Assembly (NCBI RefSeq): GCF_006636215.1
Contig: NZ_VIFM01000014.1
Coordinates: forward strand, 24,805-88,804
DNA: 64,000 nucleotides
Direction: 5' to 3'
Source: Myxococcus llanfairpwllgwyngyllgogerychwyrndrobwllllantysiliogogogochensis
GTDB taxonomy: Bacteria; Myxococcota; Myxococcia; Myxococcales; Myxococcaceae
The position numbers were made by a program, and so were the translations under genes. Shown here one piece after another: positions 36,733 through 45,942 of the stretch; position 1 is the stretch's first letter, and each line of letters begins with the position of its first letter. The notes below the pieces were generated by a model. That model was not told the origin of the DNA and did no database searches. It worked only from the letters and a program-made list of their open reading frames with translations.

Positions 36733-37290
36733 TCAGACCTCGGTGAACTTCGCGCCGGTGGTCCGCTCACGCTCCAGGGCTGCCTTGATGTCCTCGGAGA
36801 CGATGAGCCCCAGGTCCCAGCCCCAGGTGCGGAACACCTGAGCATCGCCCACCTTCGTGGAGTCGATGCGCATCCCAATGACGGACTTGTAGTCACCCAC
36901 CCGCTCGGGTTGTCCATCCTCCGGCTTCCAGTAACGAACCTCGTCAGAGGCTTCGTCGTCGATACAGCGGATGAGCCGGGTGACGACCAGGATGAGGTAC
37001 TGGTCGAGGTCGCCCTGAATCTCCACGGGGATGAGCTGAACGTCGCTGGGGGCGAGCTCCGCGAAGACAGTCGCGACTCGGATATGGACAACGGGTGCCA
37101 TGCCCAAACCCGCGGTGCTGAAGTCCAAGCGCCTTCCAGGCTCTTCGATGGGAACCGACAGGCGTCCCGGGCTCGGAATCGGATGCCCCGCCCGGAAGGC
37201 ATGCGGGTCATCCACCTGGAATCCCCGCTCGTCCAGAGAGTCTCCCAGGTCCCAGTTTCCGCCCCTCATCTCCTTCGCGGTGAGCGTCAA
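36733..37290 (-). CDS. Imm11-family (MXAN_0049-like) immunity protein
   Basis: A 185-residue cytoplasmic protein. It has the Imm11 pattern: an early W-D-L-G, VDDPHAF, SVPIEEPGRRLDFSTAGLGMAPVVHIRVATVFAELAPSDVQLIPVEI, YLILVVTRLIRCIDDEASDEVRYWKPEDG, then MRIDSTKVGDAQVFRTWGWDLGLIVSEDIKAALE near the end. This myxobacterial family is named after MXAN_0049 and is held to give immunity to a polymorphic toxin. The toxin gene normally lies upstream; here the upstream DNA (37291-38031) has no gene, so it is an orphan. Residue-level function is not known. Confidence 0.82.
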   Translation of the reverse strand: MTLTAKEMRGGNWDLGDSLDERGFQVDDPHAFRAGHPIPSPGRLSVPIEEPGRRLDFSTAGLGMAPVVHIRVATVFAELAPSDVQLIPVEIQGDLDQYLILVVTRLIRCIDDEASDEVRYWKPEDGQPERVGDYKSVIGMRIDSTKVGDAQVFRTWGWDLGLIVSEDIKAALERERTTGAKFTEV

Positions 37291-38031
37291 GGGAAATGTC
37301 GCGTGCGAGGGTTCATCTGATGCGTTTCATCTCCTGCACCGCTGAGGTGAGGTTCGGAGAGGGGCCAAGGCGAACGGGGCCTGCTGGCGTCCAGTTGCGA
37401 GTGTCGCGGCTCCATCGCTCGGGCGGCCCTCCTCAGCCCCTCTGCACCCTCCAGCCCTTCAACGGGGCCCTATCCCTCTTACGCGCATGCGCCCAATTTT
37501 CCTGGGAGGAGGCAGAGGCAACAACGAGTCAGTCGTTACCCAAAGGCGTCGGAATCGAACTCACGCACGACTCCCTTCAAACAGAGGCTGACCCACATAT
37601 GCAAAACTCAGCTCCAATTTTCATCAGAAGCCAAACAACACATACCCACCCAACCGAAGCAGAAATAGATCACCCCGTCAAGCGCAACCATCAAAGAAGG
37701 CGGCACCAAAGGCCATCAAAAGCCTCAACAACGGGTCAACGACGACACCACAAATCCAAGAATTGACCCCATACACACCACCTCACGACTGTTGCTAGCA
37801 ATACCACCATCAACATGCCACGCTCTTCATACGTCCCAAACAATCCCAGACAACAAACAACAGACGCCTCAGCAGAACGAGAAGACTAGCAACTCAAAAA
37901 CACCCAACAACTAACATCCACCGCACCAGTACAATCCCCAGGCCTCAGCACCCCAGGCTTCAAAAAATCATCTCCATCCAAACCGCAGCGCCTCGCCACC
38001 ACGCGACACGCCCCACGACAAGAGCAAGACA
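37291..38031. other. Non-coding, AT-richer DNA before the PARIS-like genes
   Basis: The GC content falls sharply from about 37490. The + strand is rich in A and C with runs such as ACACACC and CAACAAC. Open frames are short and have codon use unlike the flanks. No tandem repeat or tRNA is convincing. The promoter of the ATPase gene must lie here or be read from further upstream, but I could not pick a clear -35/-10 pair. Confidence 0.7.
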
Positions 38032-39492
38032 ATGACCCAAACAATTCTAAAAAGATTTCGAATCAACCGCCTTCATGGGTACAAGGACATCGAAATCGAC
38101 TTTTCAAGCCCAGCAAGAATTCTCATCGCTGGAAACGGCTCCGGCAAAACAACAATCTTCAACGCACTCCACGCCCTACTGCGGTGCAGATTCCACCGAA
38201 TGCACGCGCTGGACTTCCATTCAATCGAATGCGAGTTCACTGGAGAGCCCAAGCCGATTCAGCTACTGAAATCACAGATAGCAAAACCAACCACCGACCC
38301 TGTCGACAAGGCAACACACCTACTTGCAAGAATTCCCGGTCTAGATGTCGAGGAGACCATTGAACATCTCCAAACCCAATACCGCATCGGTCATTTTCAG
38401 GAGCAATCACAAAACGATTCAATTGTGCGAGCAATATACCTCCACCTGCCAGGGGGATATTCAGAAATTGGCGCCGCGATCGACGAAATAGCAGCCGAAT
38501 TGCGCGGAATGCATTCAACACATCTTTCCGAAACTGCAGCGGTAATCCGGCGAGCTCTCGGAGGGAGCGAAGTAGTTTATCTGCCCACCTACCGTCGTAT
38601 TGAGTTGCCGCTCCTAAGAAGCACCAAGAAGGGACCCACAAGTCGTGCCGCGCAACAGGAAACAATATTCTCAGAGGAATCGCCAGACACAAAACACATC
38701 AACTTCGGGCTTGCAGATGTCGAAAAGCGACTAAACGATCTCTCGGAAAGTGTCGAGCGACATTCGAACTCCGAATACCGGAACATCAGCGCAACAATAC
38801 TTGATGAGGCTCTTGCCGATCAGATCCAGGGTTCAGCCGCAGTCGAAGGACTTCCCGACATTGAGTCCCTACGCAGATTCCTGTCACGGGTCTCGCAAGA
38901 CACAGTTGAGTTTCCTTTTCGATTCGCAATCAACCGTCGATCAAGCACCGAGAAGAATGAGCGCAGAATCAGTGCCATTGAAAACCTATACAACACCAAC
39001 GAGATACACTCCGAACGACAAATCTTCCTCCGATACTTTCTCAGTCGACTGGGGACTGTAATCGAAAAGACCAAAGAAACAGAGGCAATGCTTCAACGCT
39101 TCGTCGATGCCTGCAATGGCTACCTAAGCGAATCGGCCGACGAGAAAATCTTTACCTACGATCCCAACGCCACACAGGTGAAGGTAATCAATTCCTGGAC
39201 CCGACAAAGCATCCCCCTCGGCAATCTGTCCTCTGGGGAGAAGCAAATCGTATCGATGCTTGCTCACCTCTACCTGAACAAGAAAAAGAAATTTGTCCTA
39301 ATCGACGAGCCCGAACTGTCGCTATCTATAGAGTGGCAGAAGCGAATTCTTCCAGACATGCTCGCATCCGGCTCAATTTCACAGCTTTTTGCTATCACTC
39401 ACTCTCCATTCATCTTTGACAACAGCCTCGACCCCTGCGCGGGAGCTTTGCGCACTGAACGACATGAGTTTTCGCGTGGAGACTCTCCATGA
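38032..39492 (+). CDS. ariA: AAA ATPase, AriA-like (PARIS defense)
   Basis: A 486-residue ABC-type AAA ATPase of the OLD/AAA_15 class. Seen: Walker A GNGSGKTT (residues 34-41), an alpha-helical insertion, the ABC signature LSSGEKQ (399-405), Walker B FVLIDEPE (Asp425, Glu426) and the H-loop THSP (His457). Length and partner match AriA of the anti-phage PARIS system, which senses phage proteins and releases the AriB nuclease. Its TGA overlaps the ATG of the DUF4435 gene by four bases. The low GC against its flanks points to horizontal transfer. Other ATPase/Toprim pairs (OLD-type) are the alternative. Confidence 0.82.
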   Translation: MTQTILKRFRINRLHGYKDIEIDFSSPARILIAGNGSGKTTIFNALHALLRCRFHRMHALDFHSIECEFTGEPKPIQLLKSQIAKPTTDPVDKATHLLARIPGLDVEETIEHLQTQYRIGHFQEQSQNDSIVRAIYLHLPGGYSEIGAAIDEIAAELRGMHSTHLSETAAVIRRALGGSEVVYLPTYRRIELPLLRSTKKGPTSRAAQQETIFSEESPDTKHINFGLADVEKRLNDLSESVERHSNSEYRNISATILDEALADQIQGSAAVEGLPDIESLRRFLSRVSQDTVEFPFRFAINRRSSTEKNERRISAIENLYNTNEIHSERQIFLRYFLSRLGTVIEKTKETEAMLQRFVDACNGYLSESADEKIFTYDPNATQVKVINSWTRQSIPLGNLSSGEKQIVSMLAHLYLNKKKKFVLIDEPELSLSIEWQKRILPDMLASGSISQLFAITHSPFIFDNSLDPCAGALRTERHEFSRGDSP

Positions 39493-40442
39493 CAGAGATT
39501 TCTGTCGAGAACCTCAGAAGCCAGAGGGAGCGCCCCTCCGTCCTCAAAACCGAACTCGCACACATACGCTCCCACGACAGGTGCACATTGGTTTTTGTAA
39601 TGGAGGGCTGGGATGACGCAAAGACATACGAGGTGTGGATCCATCGACTCTCCCCGGACTTGAAATGGGAAACACTGATCGCAAAAGGAAAGAAGAACGC
39701 CCTTGAGTTCCGTGCCATGCTCGCCAGAGACCAAACAGGTCTTCGTGAATGTACTTTCTTTATCGTCGACCATGACTACGATGGACTTGCCGGCACAGAC
39801 AATGGCGCAGACATCTATGTCCTGCCCGCCTACTCCGTTGAAAACCTACTCACACACACAGACGTCTTGGGGTCACTGCTAACAACCGAGTTCCGTCTAG
39901 TTGGCGCTCCTCAAATCCGAGCAAGAATAACTCAGCAGTTTGCGCAAACCCAGGCTGCATTCTCTGCCTGTGTCAGAGCCTCCTGCGAGACCCTCCACGC
40001 AACTAAACGAACAAGCGTAGGAAATGTCCTTATCGACGAGAAACACCTGCGTAGCATCCGCATTGAGCTAAATAGCGCCACAGTAGGCAATCCAGAAACA
40101 CTCAGCAAGCTTGTTCAGACCGAGCAGACGCTTGGCTCGTTCGATCTTGAATCGGCGCGAGAGTTCTTCGATCTCGCCGACTTGGCAATGTGGACCAGAG
40201 GTAAATTTATGATGTGGTTCTTCAAGGACTGGTGCGCCAAATTAATGCAAGACCGAAAATCCGCCAACCCCACTCTCTTTGACAACACAGCAAACGACTG
40301 CTCGCTATCAGCAGAGTGGAGCGGATTTGGTTCCCTTGCAGGCCGAAGCCCATTGCCAGAGAAGCTTGATGCTTTCCTCAAACAAGCAGAGGAGTCCTGC
40401 AAAACTAATTGCCAACGGCCTCCAGTTAACCAGCCACACTAG
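39489..40442 (+). CDS. ariB: DUF4435 Toprim protein, AriB-like (PARIS effector)
   Basis: A 317-residue protein. Toprim-type acidic residues are visible: Glu39 in FVMEGWDD and Asp94/Asp96/Asp98 in IVDHDYDG. ADIYVLPAYSVENLL follows, as in DUF4435 proteins. AriB is the PARIS effector, known to cleave host tRNA after release from AriA. The gene begins in an ATGA overlap with ariA, so it is co-translated. Low GC continues to the stop, and GC-rich DNA returns at once after 40442. No immunity or trigger gene is seen. Confidence 0.8.
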   Translation: MTEISVENLRSQRERPSVLKTELAHIRSHDRCTLVFVMEGWDDAKTYEVWIHRLSPDLKWETLIAKGKKNALEFRAMLARDQTGLRECTFFIVDHDYDGLAGTDNGADIYVLPAYSVENLLTHTDVLGSLLTTEFRLVGAPQIRARITQQFAQTQAAFSACVRASCETLHATKRTSVGNVLIDEKHLRSIRIELNSATVGNPETLSKLVQTEQTLGSFDLESAREFFDLADLAMWTRGKFMMWFFKDWCAKLMQDRKSANPTLFDNTANDCSLSAEWSGFGSLAGRSPLPEKLDAFLKQAEESCKTNCQRPPVNQPH

Positions 40443-40491
40443 AGCCGGTCTCAAAATTGAGCGAGCGGGCACATCGGGCTTCTTCTCTACC

Positions 40492-41277
40492 TCACCCCGT
40501 GCGGGATGCCACGCCGCCGCTTCCAGCGCCCAACGCTCGGGCCTGGGGGCGGCGGTGCTTCGCATACAGGTCGTCGCGCCAAGCGAGCAGGTCGGGGAAC
40601 GCGGCGGCCAGTGACTCGTGATGCCAGATTTCGCGCGTCCCCGGCCCGAGCGGCAGCCACGCGTCATCCACCGGCCGCGCGAACTGGAGCATGGCGCACG
40701 CGGTGATGTCCGCGTAGGTGAAGCCATCCTCCAAGTAGGGCCGTCCACGAAGCTCGGCGCGCAGATGCTCCAGCGCGGGGATGGCCGTCTGACGAATCGC
40801 CGCCTCCGGGTCCGCCATGGCCTTGTGCTTGCGCGCGATGAAGCGCGCGCCCAACCGCGCCGTCGGAGCGGACACGCCCCGGAGGAAACCCGGGATGAAC
40901 GACGGCAGGCTCTCCGCCTGCGCGCGCGGGTTGTGGAGCAGGCGGCTCACCACGCTGGCGCGGGCGATGCTCAACACATGGTCGCTCACCGCCTCCCAGC
41001 GCTGGATGGCGGCCATCGCGTTGGCGGGGAACAAGGCCGAGCCCTGCCCCAGCGCCTCGGCGCGGCGGGCGATGGCGAACGAGCCCGTCGTCGCGACGTC
41101 CTCCTCGACGAACAGCGGCACGGAGGGATGCGTGCCTTTCGGAGTGCGCCAGCGCAGGGCCAGCTCGCCGATGAGCGGCAGGTGCTCGCGGTAGCGGTGG
41201 TCCACGCGGTGATGGTCCAGCGCCCAGCGGGCCTTCTCCGTCCAACCCGAGTAGCTCAACCCGTAAAGAGTGCGCAT
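40492..41277 (-). CDS. Glutathione S-transferase family protein
   Basis: A 261-residue protein. The N-terminal thioredoxin-like domain starts MRTLYGLSYSGWTEKARWALDHH, with PKGTHPSVPLFVEEDVATTGSFAIARRAE giving the cis-Pro and the glutathione-binding Ser. The C-terminal helical domain includes LEHLRAELRGRPYLEDGFTYADITACAMLQF, the GST C-domain hydrophobic staple motif. The class and substrate are unclear. ATG 41277 begins the thioredoxin fold. It is convergent with ariB. Confidence 0.82.
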   Translation of the reverse strand: MRTLYGLSYSGWTEKARWALDHHRVDHRYREHLPLIGELALRWRTPKGTHPSVPLFVEEDVATTGSFAIARRAEALGQGSALFPANAMAAIQRWEAVSDHVLSIARASVVSRLLHNPRAQAESLPSFIPGFLRGVSAPTARLGARFIARKHKAMADPEAAIRQTAIPALEHLRAELRGRPYLEDGFTYADITACAMLQFARPVDDAWLPLGPGTREIWHHESLAAAFPDLLAWRDDLYAKHRRPQARALGAGSGGVASRTG

Positions 41278-41408
41278 GCGCCGGGACGCTACCGCCACCA
41301 CGGGCCCCGTGCATACTGGCCCCATGCCTTCAACTCAGTCTCGGTGACCTGGGCTGAGAGTCGCGCGGGTCCTCCGCTTCCCTGGCCCCGTGGTACAAGC
41401 CGGGCCCG

Positions 41409-42117
41409 ATGAGCCCCGCCAAGAAGACCCCGTCCGCGCGGAAGAAGTCTCCGGCCACGAAGTCATCGGCCACTGGGAAGTCCGCGACCCCGAAGCCGGC
41501 ATCGACTCCAGGCGCCGCCACCACCAAGCCCGCCACCGCGACGCCGACCGGCGAGCTGCCTATCGTCTTCTTCGCGAGCATGGATGCCTTCGACACATGG
41601 CTCCAGAAGCACGCCGCCACCTCGCGCGGCGCGTGGCTCAAGCTCACCAAGAAGGGCCACAGCCCCGCCTCGCTCACCTATCAGGAGGCGCTGGAGGTCG
41701 CGCTGACGTGGGGCTGGATTGACGGCCAGAAGGGCCGCTTCGACGACACGGCCTACATCCTGAGATTCACCCCGCGCGGCCCGCGCAGCATCTGGTCGAC
41801 CATCAACCGCGACAAGGCGCTCGCCCTCATCGCCGCGGGCCGGATGAAGCCCTCGGGGCTGGCCGAAATCGAGAACGCGAAACAGAACGGACGCTGGGAG
41901 GCCGCCTACGAATCCCAGAGCAAAATCACCGTGCCCGCCGACCTCGCCGCGGCCCTGGCCGCCAATCCCCGCGCGGAGGCGTTCTTCGCCACCCTCAACT
42001 CCGTCAACCGCTACGCGGTGCTCTTCCGCATCCACCACGTGAAGAAGGCCGAGACGCGCGCGCAAAATCGCCGAGTACGTCGAGATGCTCGGCAAGCACG
42101 AGAAGCTTCACAACTGA
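41409..42117 (+). CDS. YdeI/OmpD-associated family protein with 3' frameshift
   Basis: About 235 residues. A Lys/Pro/Ala-rich N terminus (about 1-45) precedes a YdeI-type domain (VFFASMDAFDTWLQKH, GAWLKLTKKGHSPASLTYQEALEVALTWGWIDGQKG, then NRYAVLFRIHHVKKAETRA). The expected end R-K-I-A-E-Y-V-E-M-L-G-K-H-E-K-L-H-N is present at 42061-42114 but in the +1 frame. A CG-dinucleotide run (42053-42063) is two bases short. In the original frame translation runs into the next gene. It is either a mutation, slippage or a sequence error; the rest is intact. Confidence 0.72.
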
Positions 42118-42139
42118 CGCAGGACGCTCCACCCCCGAC

Positions 42140-42901
42140 ATGGCCGAATCCTCCAGCAATCCACCGGTGCTCTCCGTCCGCGAGCTCTGCAAGTCCTACG
42201 CGAGCACCGTCGCCGTGGATGGCATCTCCTTCGAGGTCGGCCGCAACGAAATCGTCGGACTGCTCGGCCCCAACGGCGCCGGCAAGACGACGACCATCAA
42301 CATGGTGCTCGGCGTCCTCGAGCCCACCTCCGGCGCCATCCACATCCAGGGCGTGGACCTCTCCAAACGCCGCTCGCAGGCACTCGAGTACACCAACTTC
42401 GCCGCCGTCTACGCGCCGCTCCCCGGCAACCTCACCGTCGTCCAGAACCTGCGCTACTTCGGCATGATTTACGGCGTGAAGCGCGTCTCCGAGCGAATCG
42501 AGGCCCTCCTCCAGGAGTTCGACCTCGCGCGCTTCCGCGACACCAAGTGCGGCGTGTTGTCCTCGGGAGAGCAGACGCGCGTCGCGCTCGCCAAGGCCAT
42601 GCTCAACCGGCCCCAACTGTTGCTGCTCGACGAGCCCACCGCCTCGCTGGACCCGTCGACGGCGCGTGACATCCGCGCTCGCATCCGCGACTTCACCGCG
42701 AAGGGCACCGGCGGCGTGCTGTGGACCTCCCACAACATGTACGAGGTGGAAGAGGTGTGTGACCGCGTCCTCTTCATGTCGCGCGGCAAGGTGCTCCTCC
42801 AGGGAGACCCGCGCAAGCTGCCCCAGGAGCACGGCAAGGCGACGCTGGAGGAGCTGTTCATCACCGTGGCCCGCGAGCCCCTCGCCCTGGAGCACGCCTA
42901 G
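42140..42901 (+). CDS. ABC transporter ATP-binding protein
   Basis: A 253-residue cytoplasmic ATPase. Seen: Walker A GPNGAGKTTT (about residues 46-55), the Q-loop replaced by a VYAPLPGNLTV region, signature LSSGEQTRV, Walker B LLLLDEPTASLDP and the H-loop WTSHNM. It resembles ABC-2 exporter ATPases such as those of the drug or polysaccharide type. It is 22 bases after the YdeI-like gene and 2 bases from the permease gene, so the pair forms one exporter. Confidence 0.92.
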   Translation: MAESSSNPPVLSVRELCKSYASTVAVDGISFEVGRNEIVGLLGPNGAGKTTTINMVLGVLEPTSGAIHIQGVDLSKRRSQALEYTNFAAVYAPLPGNLTVVQNLRYFGMIYGVKRVSERIEALLQEFDLARFRDTKCGVLSSGEQTRVALAKAMLNRPQLLLLDEPTASLDPSTARDIRARIRDFTAKGTGGVLWTSHNMYEVEEVCDRVLFMSRGKVLLQGDPRKLPQEHGKATLEELFITVAREPLALEHA

Positions 42902-42903
42902 CC

Positions 42904-43710
42904 ATGCGCCTGTCCCGCGCCGCCGCCATCGTCCTGCGCCAGTTCTACCTGCTGCGCGGAAGCCCCTCGCGCGTCTTCCCCCTCTTCGTCTGGGTGGCCA
43001 TCGACATCGTCCTGTGGGGCTTCATCACCCGCTACCTGGGCACCATCACCCGCGAGCCGGGCATGGACCTCCTGCCGGCGCTGCTCGGCGCGGTGCTCCT
43101 CTGGGACTTCCTCACCCGGGTGATGCAGGGCGTGACAATGGCGTTCTTCGAGGACGTCTGGTCGCGCAACTTCCTCAACGTCTTCGCCACCCCCATGACC
43201 ATCGCCGAGTACGTCACCGGGCTGGTGCTCTCCAGCATCGCGACCAGCTCGGTGGGACTCGTCGTCATGATTGTCGTCGCGGGCGCGGTGTTCGGCCTGT
43301 CGATGCTCGTCTATGGCGCCATGCTGGTGCCGTTCCTGCTGGTGCTGTTCCTGTTCGGAATCGCGCTCGGCATCGTCGGCACGGCGGTGGTGCTCCGACT
43401 GGGCCCTTCCGCGGAGTGGTTCATCTGGCCCATCCCCGCGCTCTTGTCCCCGTTCGTCGGCGTCTTCTACCCGCTGTCCACCCTGCCCTCGTGGATGCAG
43501 GCCATCTCCCGGCTCCTGCCCCCGTCGTACGTGTTCGAGGGCATGCGCACCATCGTCGCGGGGGACTCGGTGTCGTGGACGACGGTGCTGATGGGGGGCG
43601 GCCTCGCCGTGCTCTACATCCTGCTGGCCGCCCTGTTCTTCACCCGCGTTTTCCGCCACGCCGTGCGCACGGGCCTCATCGCCCGCTACAGCGCGGAGAG
43701 CGTGAGCTGA
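42904..43710 (+). CDS. ABC-2 type permease
   Basis: A 268-residue membrane protein with six hydrophobic helices: FPLFVWVAIDIVLWGFITRYL, LLPALLGAVLLWDFL, SIATSSVGLVVMIVVAGAVFG, AMLVPFLLVLFLFGIALGIVGTAVVL, FIWPIPALLSPFVGVFYPL and MGGGLAVLYILLAALFF. The segment FYPLSTLPSWMQAISRLLPPSYVFEGMR is the ABC-2 signature. Substrate unknown. It is encoded directly after its ATPase and convergent with the S9 peptidase gene with only four bases between the stops. Confidence 0.9.
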   Translation: MRLSRAAAIVLRQFYLLRGSPSRVFPLFVWVAIDIVLWGFITRYLGTITREPGMDLLPALLGAVLLWDFLTRVMQGVTMAFFEDVWSRNFLNVFATPMTIAEYVTGLVLSSIATSSVGLVVMIVVAGAVFGLSMLVYGAMLVPFLLVLFLFGIALGIVGTAVVLRLGPSAEWFIWPIPALLSPFVGVFYPLSTLPSWMQAISRLLPPSYVFEGMRTIVAGDSVSWTTVLMGGGLAVLYILLAALFFTRVFRHAVRTGLIARYSAESVS

Positions 43711-43714
43711 GCGC

Positions 43715-45793
43715 TCAGTCCATCAACTGCTGCGACAGATAGACGTGGTGCAGCGCCCACCGACGCGCGTTGAGCATCGGGTCGGAGTCGTTGGAGTGCC
43801 CGCCGTCGGTGTTCTCGAAGTACAGATACGGCAGCCCCATGGCCTCCAGCTTCGCGGCGAACTTGCGCGCATGGCCCGGGTGCACGCGGTCGTCCTTCGT
43901 GTTGGTGGTGATGTACGGCTTGGGGTAGCGCACACCCGACTTGAGGTTCTGATAGGCGGAGTACTTCGAGATGAACGCCGCGTCCTCGGGGACGAACGGG
44001 TCGCCGTACTCGCCCACCCACGACGCGCCCGCCGGCAGCTTCGGGTAGCGCATCATGTCGATGAGCGGGCTCTCGATGACGGCCGCGTTGAGCAACTCCG
44101 GATGCTGCGTCATCACCACGCTGGTAAGGACCCCTCCGTTGGAGCGCCCATAGATGCCGATGTGACTCGGTGAGGTGAGCTTGCGGCGGACCAGGTCCTC
44201 CAGCACGGCGGCGAAGTCGTCGAACGCCCGCTGACGCTTCTCGCGCAGCGCGGCCTGATGCCAGCGCGGACCGAACTCGCCACCGCCCCGGATGTTGGCG
44301 ACGACGTACGCCCCGCCGCGCTCCAGCCACAACTTGCCCATCTCCGGCAGGTACATGGGCGGCTTGGAGACCTGGAAGCCGCCGTAGCCGTACACCACCG
44401 TCGGCGTGACGCCGCCCGCCTTGGGCTTCAGGGGCCGCACCAGGAAGTACGGCACCCTCGTCCCGTCCTTCGACTTCACCCAGAACTGCTCCACCCGGTG
44501 CTTCGTCGCATCGAAGCGCGCCGGCAGCGACTTCACCTGCTTCACCGAGCCCGACGCCGCGTCACCGAGCCACAGCGATGTCGGCTCCAGGAAACCCTCC
44601 GCGCCGGCGAACAGCTTCTCGTGCGAGGACGACGTGGCGACGATTTCCACCGCCGCGTTCTTCGGCATCGCCAGCCGCTTGCGAGTCCAGCGGCCCTTGT
44701 TCGACGAGTAGACATCCAGCGCGCCCTTCACGTCCTCGTACAGATTGACGAGCAGCCGGGTGCGCGTGGCCGACACGCGCTCGATGGCCTGACGCGGACC
44801 GGGCTGGAAGATGAGCGTGGGCTTCGCCTTCGCGGCGTCCTGCTTCAGCGCGTCCAGCGACCAGGCCAGCAGCGCTCCCTGCTTGAAGCGGCCCCAGTCC
44901 TCTTCAATCGTGAAGACGACCTGTCCCTGGACGAACGCCTGGAAGGACACCTTGCGCGGAAAGGGCAACCGCACCGGCGCCGCGTCTCCGAGCAGGAACA
45001 GCTCCGACTCGTAGAACGTCACCGCGCGATTGATGAGCACCCCTTGGAGCTGCCCGTCCGCGTCATGCAACACAATGGGGGAGGCGGACACATCCTTGCG
45101 CTCGCCCCGGAAGACCTCGGTCGCCTGCTCCACCGGAGTGCCGCGCTTCCAGCGCTTGAGCACGTAGGGGTAACCGGACTCGGTGAGGGTGTCACCGCCC
45201 CAGTCCTGACCCACGAGCAGCGTGTCCATGTCCAGCCACGACACGGACGGCTTGCCCTCCTTCAGTCGGAAGCCGCCCTCGACGAACTGCTTCGTGCCCG
45301 CGTCGAACTCGCGCGACTCCACCGCGTCCTTGCCGCCGTTGGAGAGGAAGACGACGCATCGCAGGTCCGCGGGGGGCAGGCAGTCGTGGCCCTTCAAGAC
45401 CCAGGGCGCGCCCTCCTTCTTCGCCAGCGCATCCACGTCCAGCACCGTCTCCCAGGGGATGGTGGCGCTCGCGTAGCCGTCCGTCGTGGTGTGCCGCCAC
45501 TGGCCGCGCGGGTTCGTCGCGTCCTGCCAGAAGGTGTCCACGCCACCGGCGCGGAAGGACGGCGTGGGGATGCGGTCCGTGGCGGTGAAGATGCGCAGCG
45601 CTTCGGCCTGGAACGGCTCGAAGCGCGGGTCCTTCTCCAGCACCGCCTCCGTTCTGGCGTTCTGCGCGCGCACCCACTCCAGCGCACGCTGCCCCTGCAC
45701 CTCCTCCAGCCACAGGAAGGGGTCCTCCTCCGCCATCGCCGAGGAAGCGGTCAACAGCCCGGTCAGCAGCGGCACGACAAACAACCTGCCCAT
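43715..45793 (-). CDS. Secreted S9A-family prolyl oligopeptidase-like protease
   Basis: A 692-residue serine peptidase. It has a signal peptide (LFVVPLLTGLLTASSAMA then EEDPFLWLEE), unlike cytosolic prolyl oligopeptidases. An N-terminal seven-bladed propeller covers about residues 40-420. The alpha/beta-hydrolase domain has VVYGYGGFQV, NIRGGGEFGPRWH, the nucleophile IGIYGRSNGG (Ser), an Asp region in DDRVHPGHA and the catalytic His in NTDGGHSND. It should cleave peptides in the periplasm or outside. ATG 45793 starts the signal peptide. Confidence 0.9.
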   Translation of the reverse strand: MGRLFVVPLLTGLLTASSAMAEEDPFLWLEEVQGQRALEWVRAQNARTEAVLEKDPRFEPFQAEALRIFTATDRIPTPSFRAGGVDTFWQDATNPRGQWRHTTTDGYASATIPWETVLDVDALAKKEGAPWVLKGHDCLPPADLRCVVFLSNGGKDAVESREFDAGTKQFVEGGFRLKEGKPSVSWLDMDTLLVGQDWGGDTLTESGYPYVLKRWKRGTPVEQATEVFRGERKDVSASPIVLHDADGQLQGVLINRAVTFYESELFLLGDAAPVRLPFPRKVSFQAFVQGQVVFTIEEDWGRFKQGALLAWSLDALKQDAAKAKPTLIFQPGPRQAIERVSATRTRLLVNLYEDVKGALDVYSSNKGRWTRKRLAMPKNAAVEIVATSSSHEKLFAGAEGFLEPTSLWLGDAASGSVKQVKSLPARFDATKHRVEQFWVKSKDGTRVPYFLVRPLKPKAGGVTPTVVYGYGGFQVSKPPMYLPEMGKLWLERGGAYVVANIRGGGEFGPRWHQAALREKRQRAFDDFAAVLEDLVRRKLTSPSHIGIYGRSNGGVLTSVVMTQHPELLNAAVIESPLIDMMRYPKLPAGASWVGEYGDPFVPEDAAFISKYSAYQNLKSGVRYPKPYITTNTKDDRVHPGHARKFAAKLEAMGLPYLYFENTDGGHSNDSDPMLNARRWALHHVYLSQQLMD

Positions 45794-45942
45794 GTCCTCA
45801 TCTCCTGATGGCGGTGCGGCGCGGCCTCCAACACGGCGCGCCAGCTCCCATTCCGATGGGCCAGCTTCGCCCAACCCCGGCGCCCTGGCCACCCGCACCC
45901 CGTGCTCCCACCGACGACACGCCGAGTCCTGCCCTCGCGGGC

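Noticed and set aside
37545..37570. A tRNA T-arm-like sequence (GTTCGATTCC) on the - strand at 37551-37560
   Set aside because: The flanking bases do not form a 5-bp T stem and no anticodon arm or acceptor stem could be built around it. It may be a fragment of a tRNA attachment site, but this cannot be supported.
37296..37766. Open frame of 156 codons on the + strand
   Set aside because: Composition changes inside it, the codon use is unlike the flanking genes and there is no motif, signal or good ribosome binding site.
41409..42467. A single 352-residue protein fusing YdeI-like and following sequence
   Set aside because: The last 130 residues are the ABC ATPase gene read in the wrong frame. 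The true YdeI-like end exists in the +1 frame.
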